From assembly GCF_000814675.1 (NCBI RefSeq), contig NZ_JWIG01000001.1:570471-634470 (forward strand): a stretch of DNA of 64,000 bases, written 5' to 3'. Made by a program: the position numbers and the translations under genes. Position 1 is the stretch's first letter; each line of letters starts with the position of its first letter. The stretch comes from Pseudoalteromonas distincta (GTDB lineage Bacteria > Pseudomonadota > Gammaproteobacteria > Enterobacterales > Alteromonadaceae). Positions 17,946 through 27,345 of this stretch are shown here, one piece after another. The notes under the pieces were generated by a model. That model was not told the DNA's origin and ran no database searches. It saw only the letters and a program-made list of their open reading frames with translations.

Positions 17946-19160
17946 ATGGCAGAAGACTGGGCTTTAAGACAAAGAAGAACTAATAAGCTAGTGAGAAAGC
18001 TCGCTAGTTACATGTTTAAACAAGATAATATCACTCCAGCTCAGCTCTACGGCTTATCAAAACTTTCATGGATAACTAATAGCTACGAAGGGGACAATGC
18101 CAGCTATATCAATAGCACAAAAATTCCCGCCTTAGAAAAGATATTCGATAGTAGCTTTAAGAACATACCTCATGATGAAGTGTATATAAAAATAAGTGAA
18201 ATTATTGGTGATAATACTGTTCTCAATCTATTGCAAAGCCATACTGGTTTCACAAATTTCTATAAAGCTTATAGAAATAGTGTATTCAACTGGGTAAATG
18301 ACAATTTCACCGAGTTACTCCCACTATATAAGGCTGCATATAGTGCAAAAAATTCAACTGATAGAAAAGCTATAGTTGAATCTATCGCTGTGTTACCAGG
18401 TATCCCTAAAGCAAATCACCCAGGTTCTTTAATGAGCCCTGAATACTTTCTGACTCCAGCTTTTTTCCTACTCGATGTAGATATTAAGTTCCCCCTAATA
18501 AACGGTAATAAAAGTGTTAAAGCTTTATTAAAAAAGCTTGGTGTAGGAAATAGCGAATTAGTTACACAATATTCAGCAATGGTAAAACTCTATGGTACTG
18601 GAGGTATACAAGATGCTGCGGATCTTGATCAGGTTACTGGTGAGCTTTCAGATTTTATCGGAACAGCTAGCGAGCCAGCTAAGAAAGCTTTGCTTAAAAA
18701 GAAAGAAACAAATAACGAGAACGAGCTACCGTTGAAAGATGAAGACGACGTTGAGGCCATTTGGGAAGCAGGAAAAATAAAACAAAGAAGGATTCATAAT
18801 CAGTTAACTAACAAGCTTAAAAACTCTCTTTCGAATTACACATTACTTGAAGGCTGCAACCAATCCTGTATGTTTGATGCTTTGATTCCTAAATACAATG
18901 AAGATAAAGAAGACCTACTTATAGAGGTTAAAAGCTCAACCGAAACACCGCATATCCGCATGGCAGTAGGTCAACTATTCAATTACTGGTATGAATTAAA
19001 AGGGGGTACTTCTCCAAATATAGCGATTTTGCTCCCTGAGCGACCAAGCCAAAGTATTGTAACGTTTTTAGAGTGGATGAATGTAGGGTTAATGTGGTTT
19101 GAAAACGACCAACTTTGTACTGTCAATGATTGGCTCAAACATCTAACGAGCGAAAGATAA
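17946..19160 (+). CDS. Hypothetical protein with C-terminal PD-(D/E)XK-like nuclease domain
   Basis: 404 aa from ATG 17946 (MAEDWALRQ), which has GGGA 8 bases upstream; a start at 17871 would add 25 residues with no clear ribosome site. The N-terminal ~270 residues are not recognised. The C-terminal ~130 residues contain D311 (MFDALIP), E327-V-K329 (LLIEVKSS) and Q343 (VGQLFNYWY), in the order and spacing of a PD-(D/E)XK restriction-endonuclease fold. No methyltransferase or helicase partner is adjacent. It lies 231 bases after the graspetide operon and may be an independent cargo gene. Possible DNA- or RNA-degrading defence protein; function unproven. Confidence 0.55.
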   Translation: MAEDWALRQRRTNKLVRKLASYMFKQDNITPAQLYGLSKLSWITNSYEGDNASYINSTKIPALEKIFDSSFKNIPHDEVYIKISEIIGDNTVLNLLQSHTGFTNFYKAYRNSVFNWVNDNFTELLPLYKAAYSAKNSTDRKAIVESIAVLPGIPKANHPGSLMSPEYFLTPAFFLLDVDIKFPLINGNKSVKALLKKLGVGNSELVTQYSAMVKLYGTGGIQDAADLDQVTGELSDFIGTASEPAKKALLKKKETNNENELPLKDEDDVEAIWEAGKIKQRRIHNQLTNKLKNSLSNYTLLEGCNQSCMFDALIPKYNEDKEDLLIEVKSSTETPHIRMAVGQLFNYWYELKGGTSPNIAILLPERPSQSIVTFLEWMNVGLMWFENDQLCTVNDWLKHLTSER

Positions 19161-19293
19161 TGTGCCAATGGGGTCAAATCTTGACTTCATACATCATAAT
19201 TTCTCACTGCCCGGTTATCACTCTTTGCTGAAATTCTAACGAGTACTGCAAACAGATAGTCAAAAACTAATACTTATCCTAAAATTTAGACAC

Positions 19294-19326
19294 AAAAAAG
19301 CCCGCAGCGTTAACTGCGGGCTTTTT
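19294..19326. terminator. Bidirectional intrinsic terminator between the nuclease gene and rnpB
   Basis: AAAAAAGCCCGCAG, loop CGTTAA, CTGCGGGCTTTTT: a GC-rich stem flanked by A- and T-tracts that would work on both strands. It would terminate rnpB on the minus strand and probably the nuclease gene on the plus strand. Confidence 0.9.
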
Positions 19327-19332
19327 ATTGAA

Positions 19333-19711
<379 letters not shown>

Positions 19712-19753
19712 GGCGCGCAGTATACATGAGGCTAATACCAAGCGCAGTAAAAT

Positions 19754-20611
19754 TTACTCTTTTTCTTCAATAATTGTTTTGTATAAAGCGTTTTTCTTCA
19801 TTCCAAAGTATTCAGCTACAACGCCACAGGCTTTTTTCATTGGCATTTCACTTTCAAGAAGTGCCAGCATTTTGCGCGCTTCAGGCGGAACATCGTCTAT
19901 TTGCTTTGGTTTGCCCGCAAGCATCAGCACTATTTCGCCGCGCTGCTTAGTAGGATCATCAGTTAAAAACTGTTTAAGCTCACTTACACTACCATTAAAA
20001 AATGTTTCAAAGGTTTTGGTTAGCTCTTTAGCAAACACAACTTGCTGCTCATCACCAAGGGCTAGTGCTAAATCATCAAGGCTTGCCATAATACGGTGCG
20101 TACTTTCGTACATTATGCTGGTAATGCCTGAGTTAACAGCTTCGGTAAAAAAATCTTGGCGAGCTTTGCTTTTAGCTGGCGTAAAACCAATAAACTGAAA
20201 ACGGTCGGTTGGTAAGCCTGAACAACATACGGCTGTAATTGCAGCACATGCACCTGGAACAGGTGTAACATGAGCGCCTTGTTCGCGACATAGATTTACA
20301 ACCGCATAGCCTGGATCACTAATTAGCGGTGTACCAGCGTCAGATACTAAAGCAATATTTAAACCTTGATTAAGTTGATCAATAATTTGTTGTGCTTTTT
20401 GCTTTTCGTTGTGGTCGTGTAATGCAAACGTTTTTGCCTTAATTCCAAAGTGGCTAAGTAGCTTGCCGGTATGGCGAGTGTCTTCAGCAGCTATTAAGTC
20501 AACTTGCGATAATGTCGCAATGGCACGGTGACTTAAGTCGTCATAATTGCCAATTGGGGTGGCAACAATGTAAAGAGTGCCAATTTTCTGTGAATTCTCC
20601 TCATTTAACAT
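19754..20611 (-). CDS. rsmI: 16S rRNA (cytidine(1402)-2'-O)-methyltransferase RsmI
   Basis: SAM-dependent tetrapyrrole-methylase-fold enzyme that 2'-O-methylates C1402 of 16S rRNA, the same nucleotide that RsmH (4217-5155) N4-methylates. 285 aa with the family start GTLYIVATPIGNYDDLS, EDTRHTGKLL, LVSDAGTPLISDPG and PVPGACA. ATG 20611 has AGGAG upstream. It is divergent from lpoA, as in E. coli. Confidence 0.96.
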   Translation of the reverse strand: MLNEENSQKIGTLYIVATPIGNYDDLSHRAIATLSQVDLIAAEDTRHTGKLLSHFGIKAKTFALHDHNEKQKAQQIIDQLNQGLNIALVSDAGTPLISDPGYAVVNLCREQGAHVTPVPGACAAITAVCCSGLPTDRFQFIGFTPAKSKARQDFFTEAVNSGITSIMYESTHRIMASLDDLALALGDEQQVVFAKELTKTFETFFNGSVSELKQFLTDDPTKQRGEIVLMLAGKPKQIDDVPPEARKMLALLESEMPMKKACGVVAEYFGMKKNALYKTIIEEKE

Positions 20612-20672
20612 TGAGGTCTCCTGCGTCAGTCAGTAATATAAGCAAATCGCGTTAACGTATTGGGAAATCATT

Positions 20673-22550
20673 GTGCGACTTAAACTAGTTAGTCTATTAA
20701 TTATATTGTCAGGGTTATCGGCGTGTAGCACAACCGAAAAACCAACTAAAAACAGCGATAACGTAAGTAACCGCACTAATGCACTGCAAAATCAGGCAAC
20801 CAGTGCGCAATCTATCTACCAATTGGCGCAAAACCGCCAAGGTGCCGATAAAATACAGTTATTGTATAGCGCCCGTGATGCTGCAATTAGTGAGCAAAAC
20901 TGGCCTTTGTTAGAGAAAATTGGTAATGAGCTTGAATTAACCGCAAGTGTTGATCAAATCCAAAACCGTCTTTATATCGCATTTGCACAAAAACAACAGA
21001 ATAAGAATGATCAAGCTTTGGTGATTTTACAATCGCTTGACGGACAACTTACTCAACCTGAGCATTTTGCTTGGCATCAGTTTTTAACAGCCAGTATTTA
21101 TGCATCGCAAAATTTTCCTAAAAAAGCTGCCCCCTATTTCTTTAGAGCCTCTGAAACAGCAACAAAAAACAATATAGAAATCCCTCAGCTCAATCAAAAT
21201 TTGTGGGATAACTTAAAACAGCTCTCTTCATATGCGCTTGAACGTTTTAACCGTGGTTCGGTTATCCAGCAAGGCTGGGTAAACCTTGGTCTATACTATC
21301 AAGTATATGCAAGTAGCGGCGTGGAGCTAGACCAAGCAATTAATAATTGGCGCAGGCGCTATATTGGGCATCCGGCTTTTTCTGTATTACCTGAACAAGA
21401 CGAAATGCTTACTGAGCTCGCCCCTATTAATATAGAGCGTTTAGTTGTGTTGTTTCCACAATCAGGCCCTAACGAACGCTTAGGTGATGCGCTTAAAGCG
21501 GGTGTGTTAGCTGCACTTGATACGCAAACTATCAACGACACTATTTTTATTGATGAAAACCTAAGCACTGAGGAAATCGCAGCGCAACTTGAAGAAATAA
21601 AGCCTGATTTTGTAATTGGTCCTCTACTTAAAGCAAATATTGATAAACTAGCCAATGCACAAACTCTTATTGATACTCCGGTACTGCATTTAAACACCTT
21701 TGATGGTGAGCGCATTTCGCTTCAGCATTATTACTTTGCATTAAACCCTGAGCACGAAGTACAGCAAGCTCTGGAACACTTTTTAACTAAGGGCTATCAA
21801 AAGCCTATGCTGCTTGCGCCAAATAATGCAAATGGCCAACGTTTAGTTGATTATTTTAACCTACAGTGGCAACGCTACAGCGAAACCAAACCACAAATCG
21901 GTTTTTATAACGATAAAAAAGATATGCCAAACACAATTACCAGCTTATTAGAAGTTGATAAGTCAAAAGATCGCATACAAACAGTTAAAGCATTATTTAA
22001 GCAAGAAGTAGAAAACGAAACGCGTTCACGCAGTGATATAGACGTTATTTATATTTTGGGTGATGCAATAGAAACTCGCTTAATTAAACCTTACCTTGAT
22101 GTAAACGTCAGTACATTTGCTGATCGTATCCCACTTTATGCAAGCTCTAAAAGTCATAGCAAACAAATTGACAGTACAGACAAAGGCGATTTAGACGGCC
22201 TATACTTCACAGAATTACCGTGGATGCTTGATTCACAAATTAAACAACATAATTTACGCCAGCAGTACAACTCTCTATGGCCAGAGCAAATTGATATTAG
22301 CCAACGCTTATTTGCAATGGCATACGATGCTGTATCAATATTACATGACATTAGACAGTTAAGCGTAATGCCAGGCAATCAATATAGTGGTTTAAGCGGT
22401 AAGCTATCTGTTAATACCAGCGGCCATATAGAACGTATGCTCGACTGGGCTCAATATACAAACCGTCGCATTAAGCCTGTGCAATTAGAAACACAACGCC
22501 CGGTACCATTGTTTATGCAATCAGCGGGTGATATACAAACTATAAATTAA
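20673..22550 (+). CDS. lpoA: Penicillin-binding protein activator LpoA
   Basis: Outer-membrane lipoprotein that reaches through the periplasm to activate PBP1a (MrcA). 625 aa. The lipoprotein signal peptide ends in LSAC with Cys at residue 18; the N-terminal domain (~30-250) is TPR-like and the C-terminal domain (~255-600) resembles periplasmic binding proteins. Divergent from rsmI and followed by yraN-diaA-dolP, the order found in E. coli. Starts at GTG 20673, with no better ATG nearby. Confidence 0.94.
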   Translation: MRLKLVSLLIILSGLSACSTTEKPTKNSDNVSNRTNALQNQATSAQSIYQLAQNRQGADKIQLLYSARDAAISEQNWPLLEKIGNELELTASVDQIQNRLYIAFAQKQQNKNDQALVILQSLDGQLTQPEHFAWHQFLTASIYASQNFPKKAAPYFFRASETATKNNIEIPQLNQNLWDNLKQLSSYALERFNRGSVIQQGWVNLGLYYQVYASSGVELDQAINNWRRRYIGHPAFSVLPEQDEMLTELAPINIERLVVLFPQSGPNERLGDALKAGVLAALDTQTINDTIFIDENLSTEEIAAQLEEIKPDFVIGPLLKANIDKLANAQTLIDTPVLHLNTFDGERISLQHYYFALNPEHEVQQALEHFLTKGYQKPMLLAPNNANGQRLVDYFNLQWQRYSETKPQIGFYNDKKDMPNTITSLLEVDKSKDRIQTVKALFKQEVENETRSRSDIDVIYILGDAIETRLIKPYLDVNVSTFADRIPLYASSKSHSKQIDSTDKGDLDGLYFTELPWMLDSQIKQHNLRQQYNSLWPEQIDISQRLFAMAYDAVSILHDIRQLSVMPGNQYSGLSGKLSVNTSGHIERMLDWAQYTNRRIKPVQLETQRPVPLFMQSAGDIQTIN

Positions 22551-22574
22551 ACTTTATTAAGTTAAGGGGGCGGC

Positions 22575-22946
22575 ATGTCGTGGTTTAAAGAGCTGTGGCA
22601 CAATAGTCGCGAAAAAGGCCAGTATTATGAGCTTGAAGCGCAAAAATACTTAGTTACTCAGGGCTTAACACCCATTGAACGTAATTATTACTGCCCCTTT
22701 GGCGAGCTTGATGTCATTATGAAAGAAGGCGACACCCTTGTATTCATTGAGGTCAAGTTTCGCAAAAATAATGCCCGTGGCGGTGCCAACTATGCACTTA
22801 GCCCACAAAAACAAGCTCGATTAAAACGTAGTATTTATCATTACTTAGCAGCTAAAAATTTAACTAACCAAGCACTAAGAATTGATTATGTAGCCATTAC
22901 AGGAGAAGCATCTCCTAATATTAATTGGCTTAAAAATGTATTTTAA
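22575..22946 (+). CDS. yraN: YraN family protein (UPF0102)
   Basis: 123-aa protein with an endonuclease-like fold; no verified activity. Features: GQYYELEAQKYL, ERNYYCPFGELDVIM and FIEVKFRKN, the D-x(n)-E-V-K pattern of Holliday-junction-resolvase-like folds. ATG 22575 is preceded by a GGGGG ribosome site. It sits between lpoA and diaA in the conserved cluster. Confidence 0.92.
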   Translation: MSWFKELWHNSREKGQYYELEAQKYLVTQGLTPIERNYYCPFGELDVIMKEGDTLVFIEVKFRKNNARGGANYALSPQKQARLKRSIYHYLAAKNLTNQALRIDYVAITGEASPNINWLKNVF

Positions 22947-22978
22947 ACGCAAATACAAAGATAAATTATTGGTAGGCT

Positions 22979-23572
22979 ATGCAAGACACAATTAAAGAAA
23001 TTTTTACAGAAAGCATTCAAGTTCAAATCGCTGCTGGTGAAGTGCTACCTAGTGCGCTTGAGTCAGCTGCATTTACTATTGCACAAAGTCTGATCAACGG
23101 AAATAAACTCATTTGCTGCGGTACTGCTAATTGCCACATGCTCGCCCAGCACATGGCGGGTGTATTGGTTAATCACTATGAAACCGAGCGTCCTTGTTTA
23201 CCCGCAATTGCTCTATCGCAAGAAAACGTTAACCTTGGACAAAGTACTCAGGTAGACGATCACGATACATTTGCTCGCCAAGTCCGCGCTTTTGCTCAGC
23301 AAGGTGATTTATTGCTTGTACTGGCTATTAACGGTAACGAAAAACATGTTATTTCTGCCGTTGAAGCTGCACTAACTAAAGATATGAAGGTCATAGTTAT
23401 GGTTGGTGATGATGGTGGTGAGTTGGTTGGCCTACTTGGCCCTAACGATGTTGAAATTAGATCCCCATCTAAACGCCCTAGCCGCATTATCGAATCCCAT
23501 TTAGTTAACTTACATTGTTTAAGCGAACTGGTTGATTTAACGCTTTTCCCTCAGGATGAAAATTATGTTTAA
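22979..23572 (+). CDS. diaA: DnaA initiator-associating protein DiaA (SIS domain)
   Basis: Sugar-isomerase-fold protein that binds DnaA and promotes ordered initiation at oriC. 197 aa; the SIS domain spans ~30-190 with ICCGTANCHMLAQHMAG and LLVLAINGNEKHVI. The pattern differs from GmhA (phosphoheptose isomerase), and the location between yraN and the BON-domain lipoprotein gene is diagnostic of DiaA. Overlaps the next gene by a few bases. Confidence 0.93.
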   Translation: MQDTIKEIFTESIQVQIAAGEVLPSALESAAFTIAQSLINGNKLICCGTANCHMLAQHMAGVLVNHYETERPCLPAIALSQENVNLGQSTQVDDHDTFARQVRAFAQQGDLLLVLAINGNEKHVISAVEAALTKDMKVIVMVGDDGGELVGLLGPNDVEIRSPSKRPSRIIESHLVNLHCLSELVDLTLFPQDENYV

Positions 23573-24131
23573 ACGCTCTCTTATTGTTTTAGGTACTGTT
23601 GTATTACTACAAGGCTGCGCAGCTGCTGTTGTTGCAGGTACAGCCAGTGCAGTAACTGCAGCGAACGATCGCCGTACCATTGGCTCTCAAATTGACGATA
23701 ACAATATTGAAATAAAAGCCAGTATTGCACTTAGCGAAGTAGAACGCCTTGAAAAGTTTGCCAATATAAGCGCTGTAAGCGTTAACGGTATTGTTTTACT
23801 TGTAGGCCAAGTATCTAATGAAGAAATGAGAAACGAAGCACAGCGTACCATTGAGGGCGTTTCAGGTATTCGTAAGATACATAACCAAATTCGTATTGGC
23901 TCAAATATTGGTATTACTACACAAACGCATGACTCTTGGTTAACTTCTAAAGTAAAAGCTCAGCTACTAACAGCAAAAGACATTAGCAGTAATAACATTA
24001 AAGTAGTTACTGAAAACGCTGAAGTATTTTTAATGGGTTTAGTATCTGACTCTGAGTCTACTCAAGCTGTAAACATTGCCCGAAATGTATCTGGCGTAGA
24101 GCGTGTAATTAAAGTATTTGAATATATGTAA
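23565..24131 (+). CDS. dolP: Division/outer-membrane stress-associated lipoprotein DolP (BON domains)
   Basis: Outer-membrane lipoprotein (formerly YraP) with two BON domains that supports envelope integrity and localises to division sites. 188 aa from ATG 23565 (MFKRSLIV), which has AGGA 8 bases upstream; an ATG three codons earlier has poorer spacing. The signal peptide ends in LLQGC. BON domains lie at about 45-110 and 120-185. The start lies inside the end of diaA, so expression is probably coupled. Confidence 0.92.
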   Translation: MFKRSLIVLGTVVLLQGCAAAVVAGTASAVTAANDRRTIGSQIDDNNIEIKASIALSEVERLEKFANISAVSVNGIVLLVGQVSNEEMRNEAQRTIEGVSGIRKIHNQIRIGSNIGITTQTHDSWLTSKVKAQLLTAKDISSNNIKVVTENAEVFLMGLVSDSESTQAVNIARNVSGVERVIKVFEYM

Positions 24132-24151
24132 AGTAAAATACAGACATAAAA

Positions 24152-24178
24152 AAACCGCTTATTAAGCGGTTTTTTTTT
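24152..24178. terminator. Intrinsic terminator downstream of dolP
   Basis: AAACCGCTT, loop ATT, AAGCGGTTTTTTTTT. The T-tract is strong on the plus strand and the A-tract on the other side would allow termination of sspB transcription from the minus strand too. Confidence 0.88.
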
Positions 24179-24189
24179 GCATTTACTTA

Positions 24190-24627
24190 TTATTTAATAA
24201 CGCGTAAATGAGAGCCTTTTTTCTTCTGTGGCTTTTCTGGTGGTGTTTCATCAATAAATTCAGCTGATGAATCAACACTTTCAAGCTCAGGCACAAAATC
24301 GTCTTCGTCCTCTAAAAACTCATCTGCAGTAAAGACTGTTCCTTCGCCATTTTCACGCGCGTATATTGCAAGCACAGCACCTAGAGGCACATACACTTGC
24401 ATTGGCTGACCACCAAAGCGCGCATTGAAGCTAAGTTGGGTTAAGTCTAACGAAAACTGTGTGACCGCTGATGGACTTATGTTTAAAACAATTTGTCCGT
24501 CTTGAACAAACTGTGTTGGCACTTGTACATTTGCAAACCCAGCGTCTACCACTAAATGCGGTGTACACTCGTTATCGACTATCCAATCAAAAAAAGCACG
24601 TAATAAATAAGGACGATTAGGCGTCAT
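24190..24627 (-). CDS. sspB: ClpXP protease specificity-enhancing factor SspB
   Basis: Adaptor that binds ssrA-tagged peptides and delivers them to ClpXP. 145 aa: a folded N-terminal domain (~1-110; PYLLRAFFDWIVDNECTPHL, SFNARFGGQPMQVYVP), an acidic linker and a short basic C-terminal tail (KKGSHLRVIK) that matches the ClpX-docking tail of the family. Directly downstream of sspA, sharing its last base. Confidence 0.96.
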   Translation of the reverse strand: MTPNRPYLLRAFFDWIVDNECTPHLVVDAGFANVQVPTQFVQDGQIVLNISPSAVTQFSLDLTQLSFNARFGGQPMQVYVPLGAVLAIYARENGEGTVFTADEFLEDEDDFVPELESVDSSAEFIDETPPEKPQKKKGSHLRVIK

Positions 24628-25253
24628 TATAAACGGATCTCACGCTCAGCTTCAGTTAAAGAGGCTTGGAATGACTCACGTTCAAATAAACGGATCATGT
24701 ACTCTTTAAGCTCTTTAGAACCTGCACCATTAAGCTCAATACCAAACTCTGGTAAACGCCATAATAGTGGAGCTAAATAACAATCTACTAAGCTAAACTC
24801 TTCACTCATAAAGTAAGGTGCTTCGCTAAAAATAGGTGCTACAGCAAGTAATGCTTCTGTTAGCTCTTTACGAGCTTGAGCAGCATCTGACGTGTTGTTA
24901 CTGATTTTGTCAGCTAGGCTGTACCAATCAGTATCAATACGATGCATCATTAAGCGGCTACGACCACGCATTACCGGGTAAACAGGCATTAGTGGAGGAT
25001 GAGGAAAACGCTCATCAAGGTATTCCATGATGATGTTTGCCTGGTATAAACCAAGCTCACGGTCAATCAGTGTTGGCACTGTGCCGTAAGGGTTAATTTC
25101 GTGAAGTGCTTCTGGCAAGTTATCTTTTTCAGCCAAATGAATATCTACACTTACACCTTTTTCCGCAAGTACAATACGTACTTGGTGGCTATACATACAG
25201 TTAGCACCAGAAAAAAGGGTCATTACAGGGCGCTTATTGGCAGCTACGGCCAT
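24627..25253 (-). CDS. sspA: Stringent starvation protein A (SspA)
   Basis: RNA-polymerase-associated protein with a glutathione-S-transferase fold but no GST activity in known members. 208 aa; N-terminal thioredoxin-like part (MTLFSGANCMYSHQVRIVLAEKG) and C-terminal helical domain (SLVDCYLAPLLWRLP). The sspAB pair sits downstream of petABC, a common gammaproteobacterial arrangement. Confidence 0.96.
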   Translation of the reverse strand: MAVAANKRPVMTLFSGANCMYSHQVRIVLAEKGVSVDIHLAEKDNLPEALHEINPYGTVPTLIDRELGLYQANIIMEYLDERFPHPPLMPVYPVMRGRSRLMMHRIDTDWYSLADKISNNTSDAAQARKELTEALLAVAPIFSEAPYFMSEEFSLVDCYLAPLLWRLPEFGIELNGAGSKELKEYMIRLFERESFQASLTEAEREIRL

Positions 25254-25284
25254 GCCTATACCTCCATTAAATAACTAAAACAGC

Positions 25285-25303
25285 AAAAGGGGCTTAAGCC
25301 CCT
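25285..25303 (-). terminator. Possible terminator after petC
   Basis: Perfect hairpin AGGGGC-TTAA-GCCCCT between petC and sspA. On the minus strand it is followed by only TTTG, so termination may be partial and sspAB may receive read-through from petABC. Confidence 0.5.
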
Positions 25304-25333
25304 ATTGCAAAATTACCTTTAAAAATGTTCAAC

Positions 25334-26083
25334 TTAATGAACATCTCTCCAGTATTCTTTCTTAAGCATAAATGCCAAGATAAATAGAATTATTAAGAAT
25401 CCTATTACCTTAATACCTAGCGCTTCCGATTCAAGACGTGAAGGTTCACCCACGTACTCAAGGAAGTTTGTTAAATCACGAGCCGCTTGGTCGTATTCAT
25501 CTACGCTTAATTCACCCGTACCATCAGTTTCAGTAGCAATAACTTTGGTCACAGTGTGGCCATGTTCTTCTACTTCTTTAGTGATAGGCGTTGGTAAACC
25601 TTGTAGTTCTTGAAGAACATGAGGCATACCTACCGATGGAAAAACAATATTGTTAACTCCAAACGGGCGAGATTCATCTTTATAAAACGATTTTAGGTAC
25701 GTGTAAATATAATCTGGTGATTTTACACGTGCAATAAGAGTTAAATCCGGCGGAGCCGCACCAAACCATTTTGCTGCATCGTCTTTTGTAATTGCGTTGG
25801 TGATATGGCTACCTACTTTAGAGCCGTCAAAAATTAACTGCTCTAAACCAACTTCTGTTGGGATACCGATATCACGAAAAGTACGTTCATAACGTTGATA
25901 CTGCATTTGGTGACAACCAAGACAGTAGTTCATGAACAACTTTGCACCGCGTTGTAAAGATGGTTGATCAGTAAGGTCGTTATTCGCTTCCATTAAAGGA
26001 ACCGACGGACCTGCTGCCATAACCATGTTAGACAACAAGTTTACTGATAAAGCAAATAAACCAATAATAAGCTTCTTCATCAT
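25334..26083 (-). CDS. petC: Cytochrome c1 of the bc1 complex
   Basis: Membrane-anchored c-type cytochrome passing electrons from the Rieske protein to soluble cytochrome c. 249 aa: signal peptide (~1-23), single haem c site CLGCH near residue 55, probable distal Met in GMPHV, and a C-terminal membrane anchor (~222-242). The start is one of two adjacent ATG codons overlapping the petB stop. Third gene of petABC. Confidence 0.95.
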   Translation of the reverse strand: MMKKLIIGLFALSVNLLSNMVMAAGPSVPLMEANNDLTDQPSLQRGAKLFMNYCLGCHQMQYQRYERTFRDIGIPTEVGLEQLIFDGSKVGSHITNAITKDDAAKWFGAAPPDLTLIARVKSPDYIYTYLKSFYKDESRPFGVNNIVFPSVGMPHVLQELQGLPTPITKEVEEHGHTVTKVIATETDGTGELSVDEYDQAARDLTNFLEYVGEPSRLESEALGIKVIGFLIILFILAFMLKKEYWRDVH

Positions 26084-27345
26084 TTCGTTAACCTCTCTGG
26101 CAATGGCTTAGTTTTTTCGTTCTTACTGTATACAAACAACAGCACGAAGAACATAAAGTAAGTCACAGTACAGATTTGAGAAATAATCGTTTTCATATCA
26201 GTTTGTGGAGTTGCACCCACCCAACCAAGAAGAACGAAAGTTACAACAAAGCCTGCAATGTTCCATTTATGGAAACCACAACGGTAACGAACCGATTTAA
26301 CTCTACCACGGTCTATCCAAGGTAGTAATGCAAGTACTACAATCGATGCCCCCATCGCCGCAACACCGATTAACTTATCAGGGATTGCACGTAAGATTGC
26401 ATAGAATGGCGTAAAGTACCAAACCGGGAAAATATGCTCAGGTGTTTTAAGTGGGTTAGCTGCCTCGAAGTTTGGACCTTCTAAAAAGAAGCCATTCATC
26501 GCCGGCATAAAGAACACAACCCAACAAAACAGTATTAAGAAACCAACCACACCCACAATATCTTTAACTGTGTAGTAAGGGTGGAACGGTATCGCATCAA
26601 CAATGTCTTTTTTGTTAGTGTAATACTCATGGAATTTAAATTTAGGCTTATCTTCTTCAGCTACTGAGCCTTTCTTACGTTTAATCTCAATACCTTCAGG
26701 GTTATTTGAACCCACTTCGTGTAGAGCAACAATGTGTAAGAAAACTAAGATTACAATAACCAGTGGTAGTGCAATTACATGTAATGCAAAGAAGCGATTA
26801 AGCGTTGCACCTGATATTACGTAGTCACCACGGATCCAAAGTGTTAAGTCATCACCAATAACCGGAATAGCACCGAATAATGAAATGATTACTTGTGCGC
26901 CCCAGAACGACATTTGGCCCCATGGTAATAAGTATCCCATGAATGCTTCAGCCATTAGCGCTAAGAAAATGAACATACCAAATAACCACAGTAATTCACG
27001 CGGTTTTTGGTAAGAACCGTAGATCATGCCACGGAACATATGCATATATACAACGATGAAAAACGCTGATGCACCTGTTGAGTGCAAGTAACGTAGTAAC
27101 CAGCCATATTCTACATCACGCATGATGTACTCTACCGAAGCAAAAGCACCTTCAGCAGACGGAACAAAGTTCATCGTTAACCAAATACCTGTTAGGATTT
27201 GGTTTACTAGTACTAACATGGCTAGTGAGCCAAAAAAGTACCAGAAGTTAAAGTTTTTAGGTGCTGGATACTGTGCAATGTGCATGTTCCAAACACGTGT
27301 CATTGGGATTCGGTCGTCTATCCAACCAATAATCTTACCAAACAT
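26080..27345 (-). CDS. petB: Cytochrome b of the bc1 complex
   Basis: Integral membrane subunit that oxidises ubiquinol and holds two b haems. 421 aa with eight or nine membrane segments; the haem-ligand His pairs lie in HSTGASAFFIV/HMFRG and FALHVIALP/HIVALHEVG, and GYLLPWGQMSFWGA near the Qo site. The full-length b (not split b6/subunit IV) marks a proteobacterial bc1 complex. The ATG shares one base with the petA stop. Confidence 0.97.
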   Translation of the reverse strand: MFGKIIGWIDDRIPMTRVWNMHIAQYPAPKNFNFWYFFGSLAMLVLVNQILTGIWLTMNFVPSAEGAFASVEYIMRDVEYGWLLRYLHSTGASAFFIVVYMHMFRGMIYGSYQKPRELLWLFGMFIFLALMAEAFMGYLLPWGQMSFWGAQVIISLFGAIPVIGDDLTLWIRGDYVISGATLNRFFALHVIALPLVIVILVFLHIVALHEVGSNNPEGIEIKRKKGSVAEEDKPKFKFHEYYTNKKDIVDAIPFHPYYTVKDIVGVVGFLILFCWVVFFMPAMNGFFLEGPNFEAANPLKTPEHIFPVWYFTPFYAILRAIPDKLIGVAAMGASIVVLALLPWIDRGRVKSVRYRCGFHKWNIAGFVVTFVLLGWVGATPQTDMKTIISQICTVTYFMFFVLLFVYSKNEKTKPLPERLTK

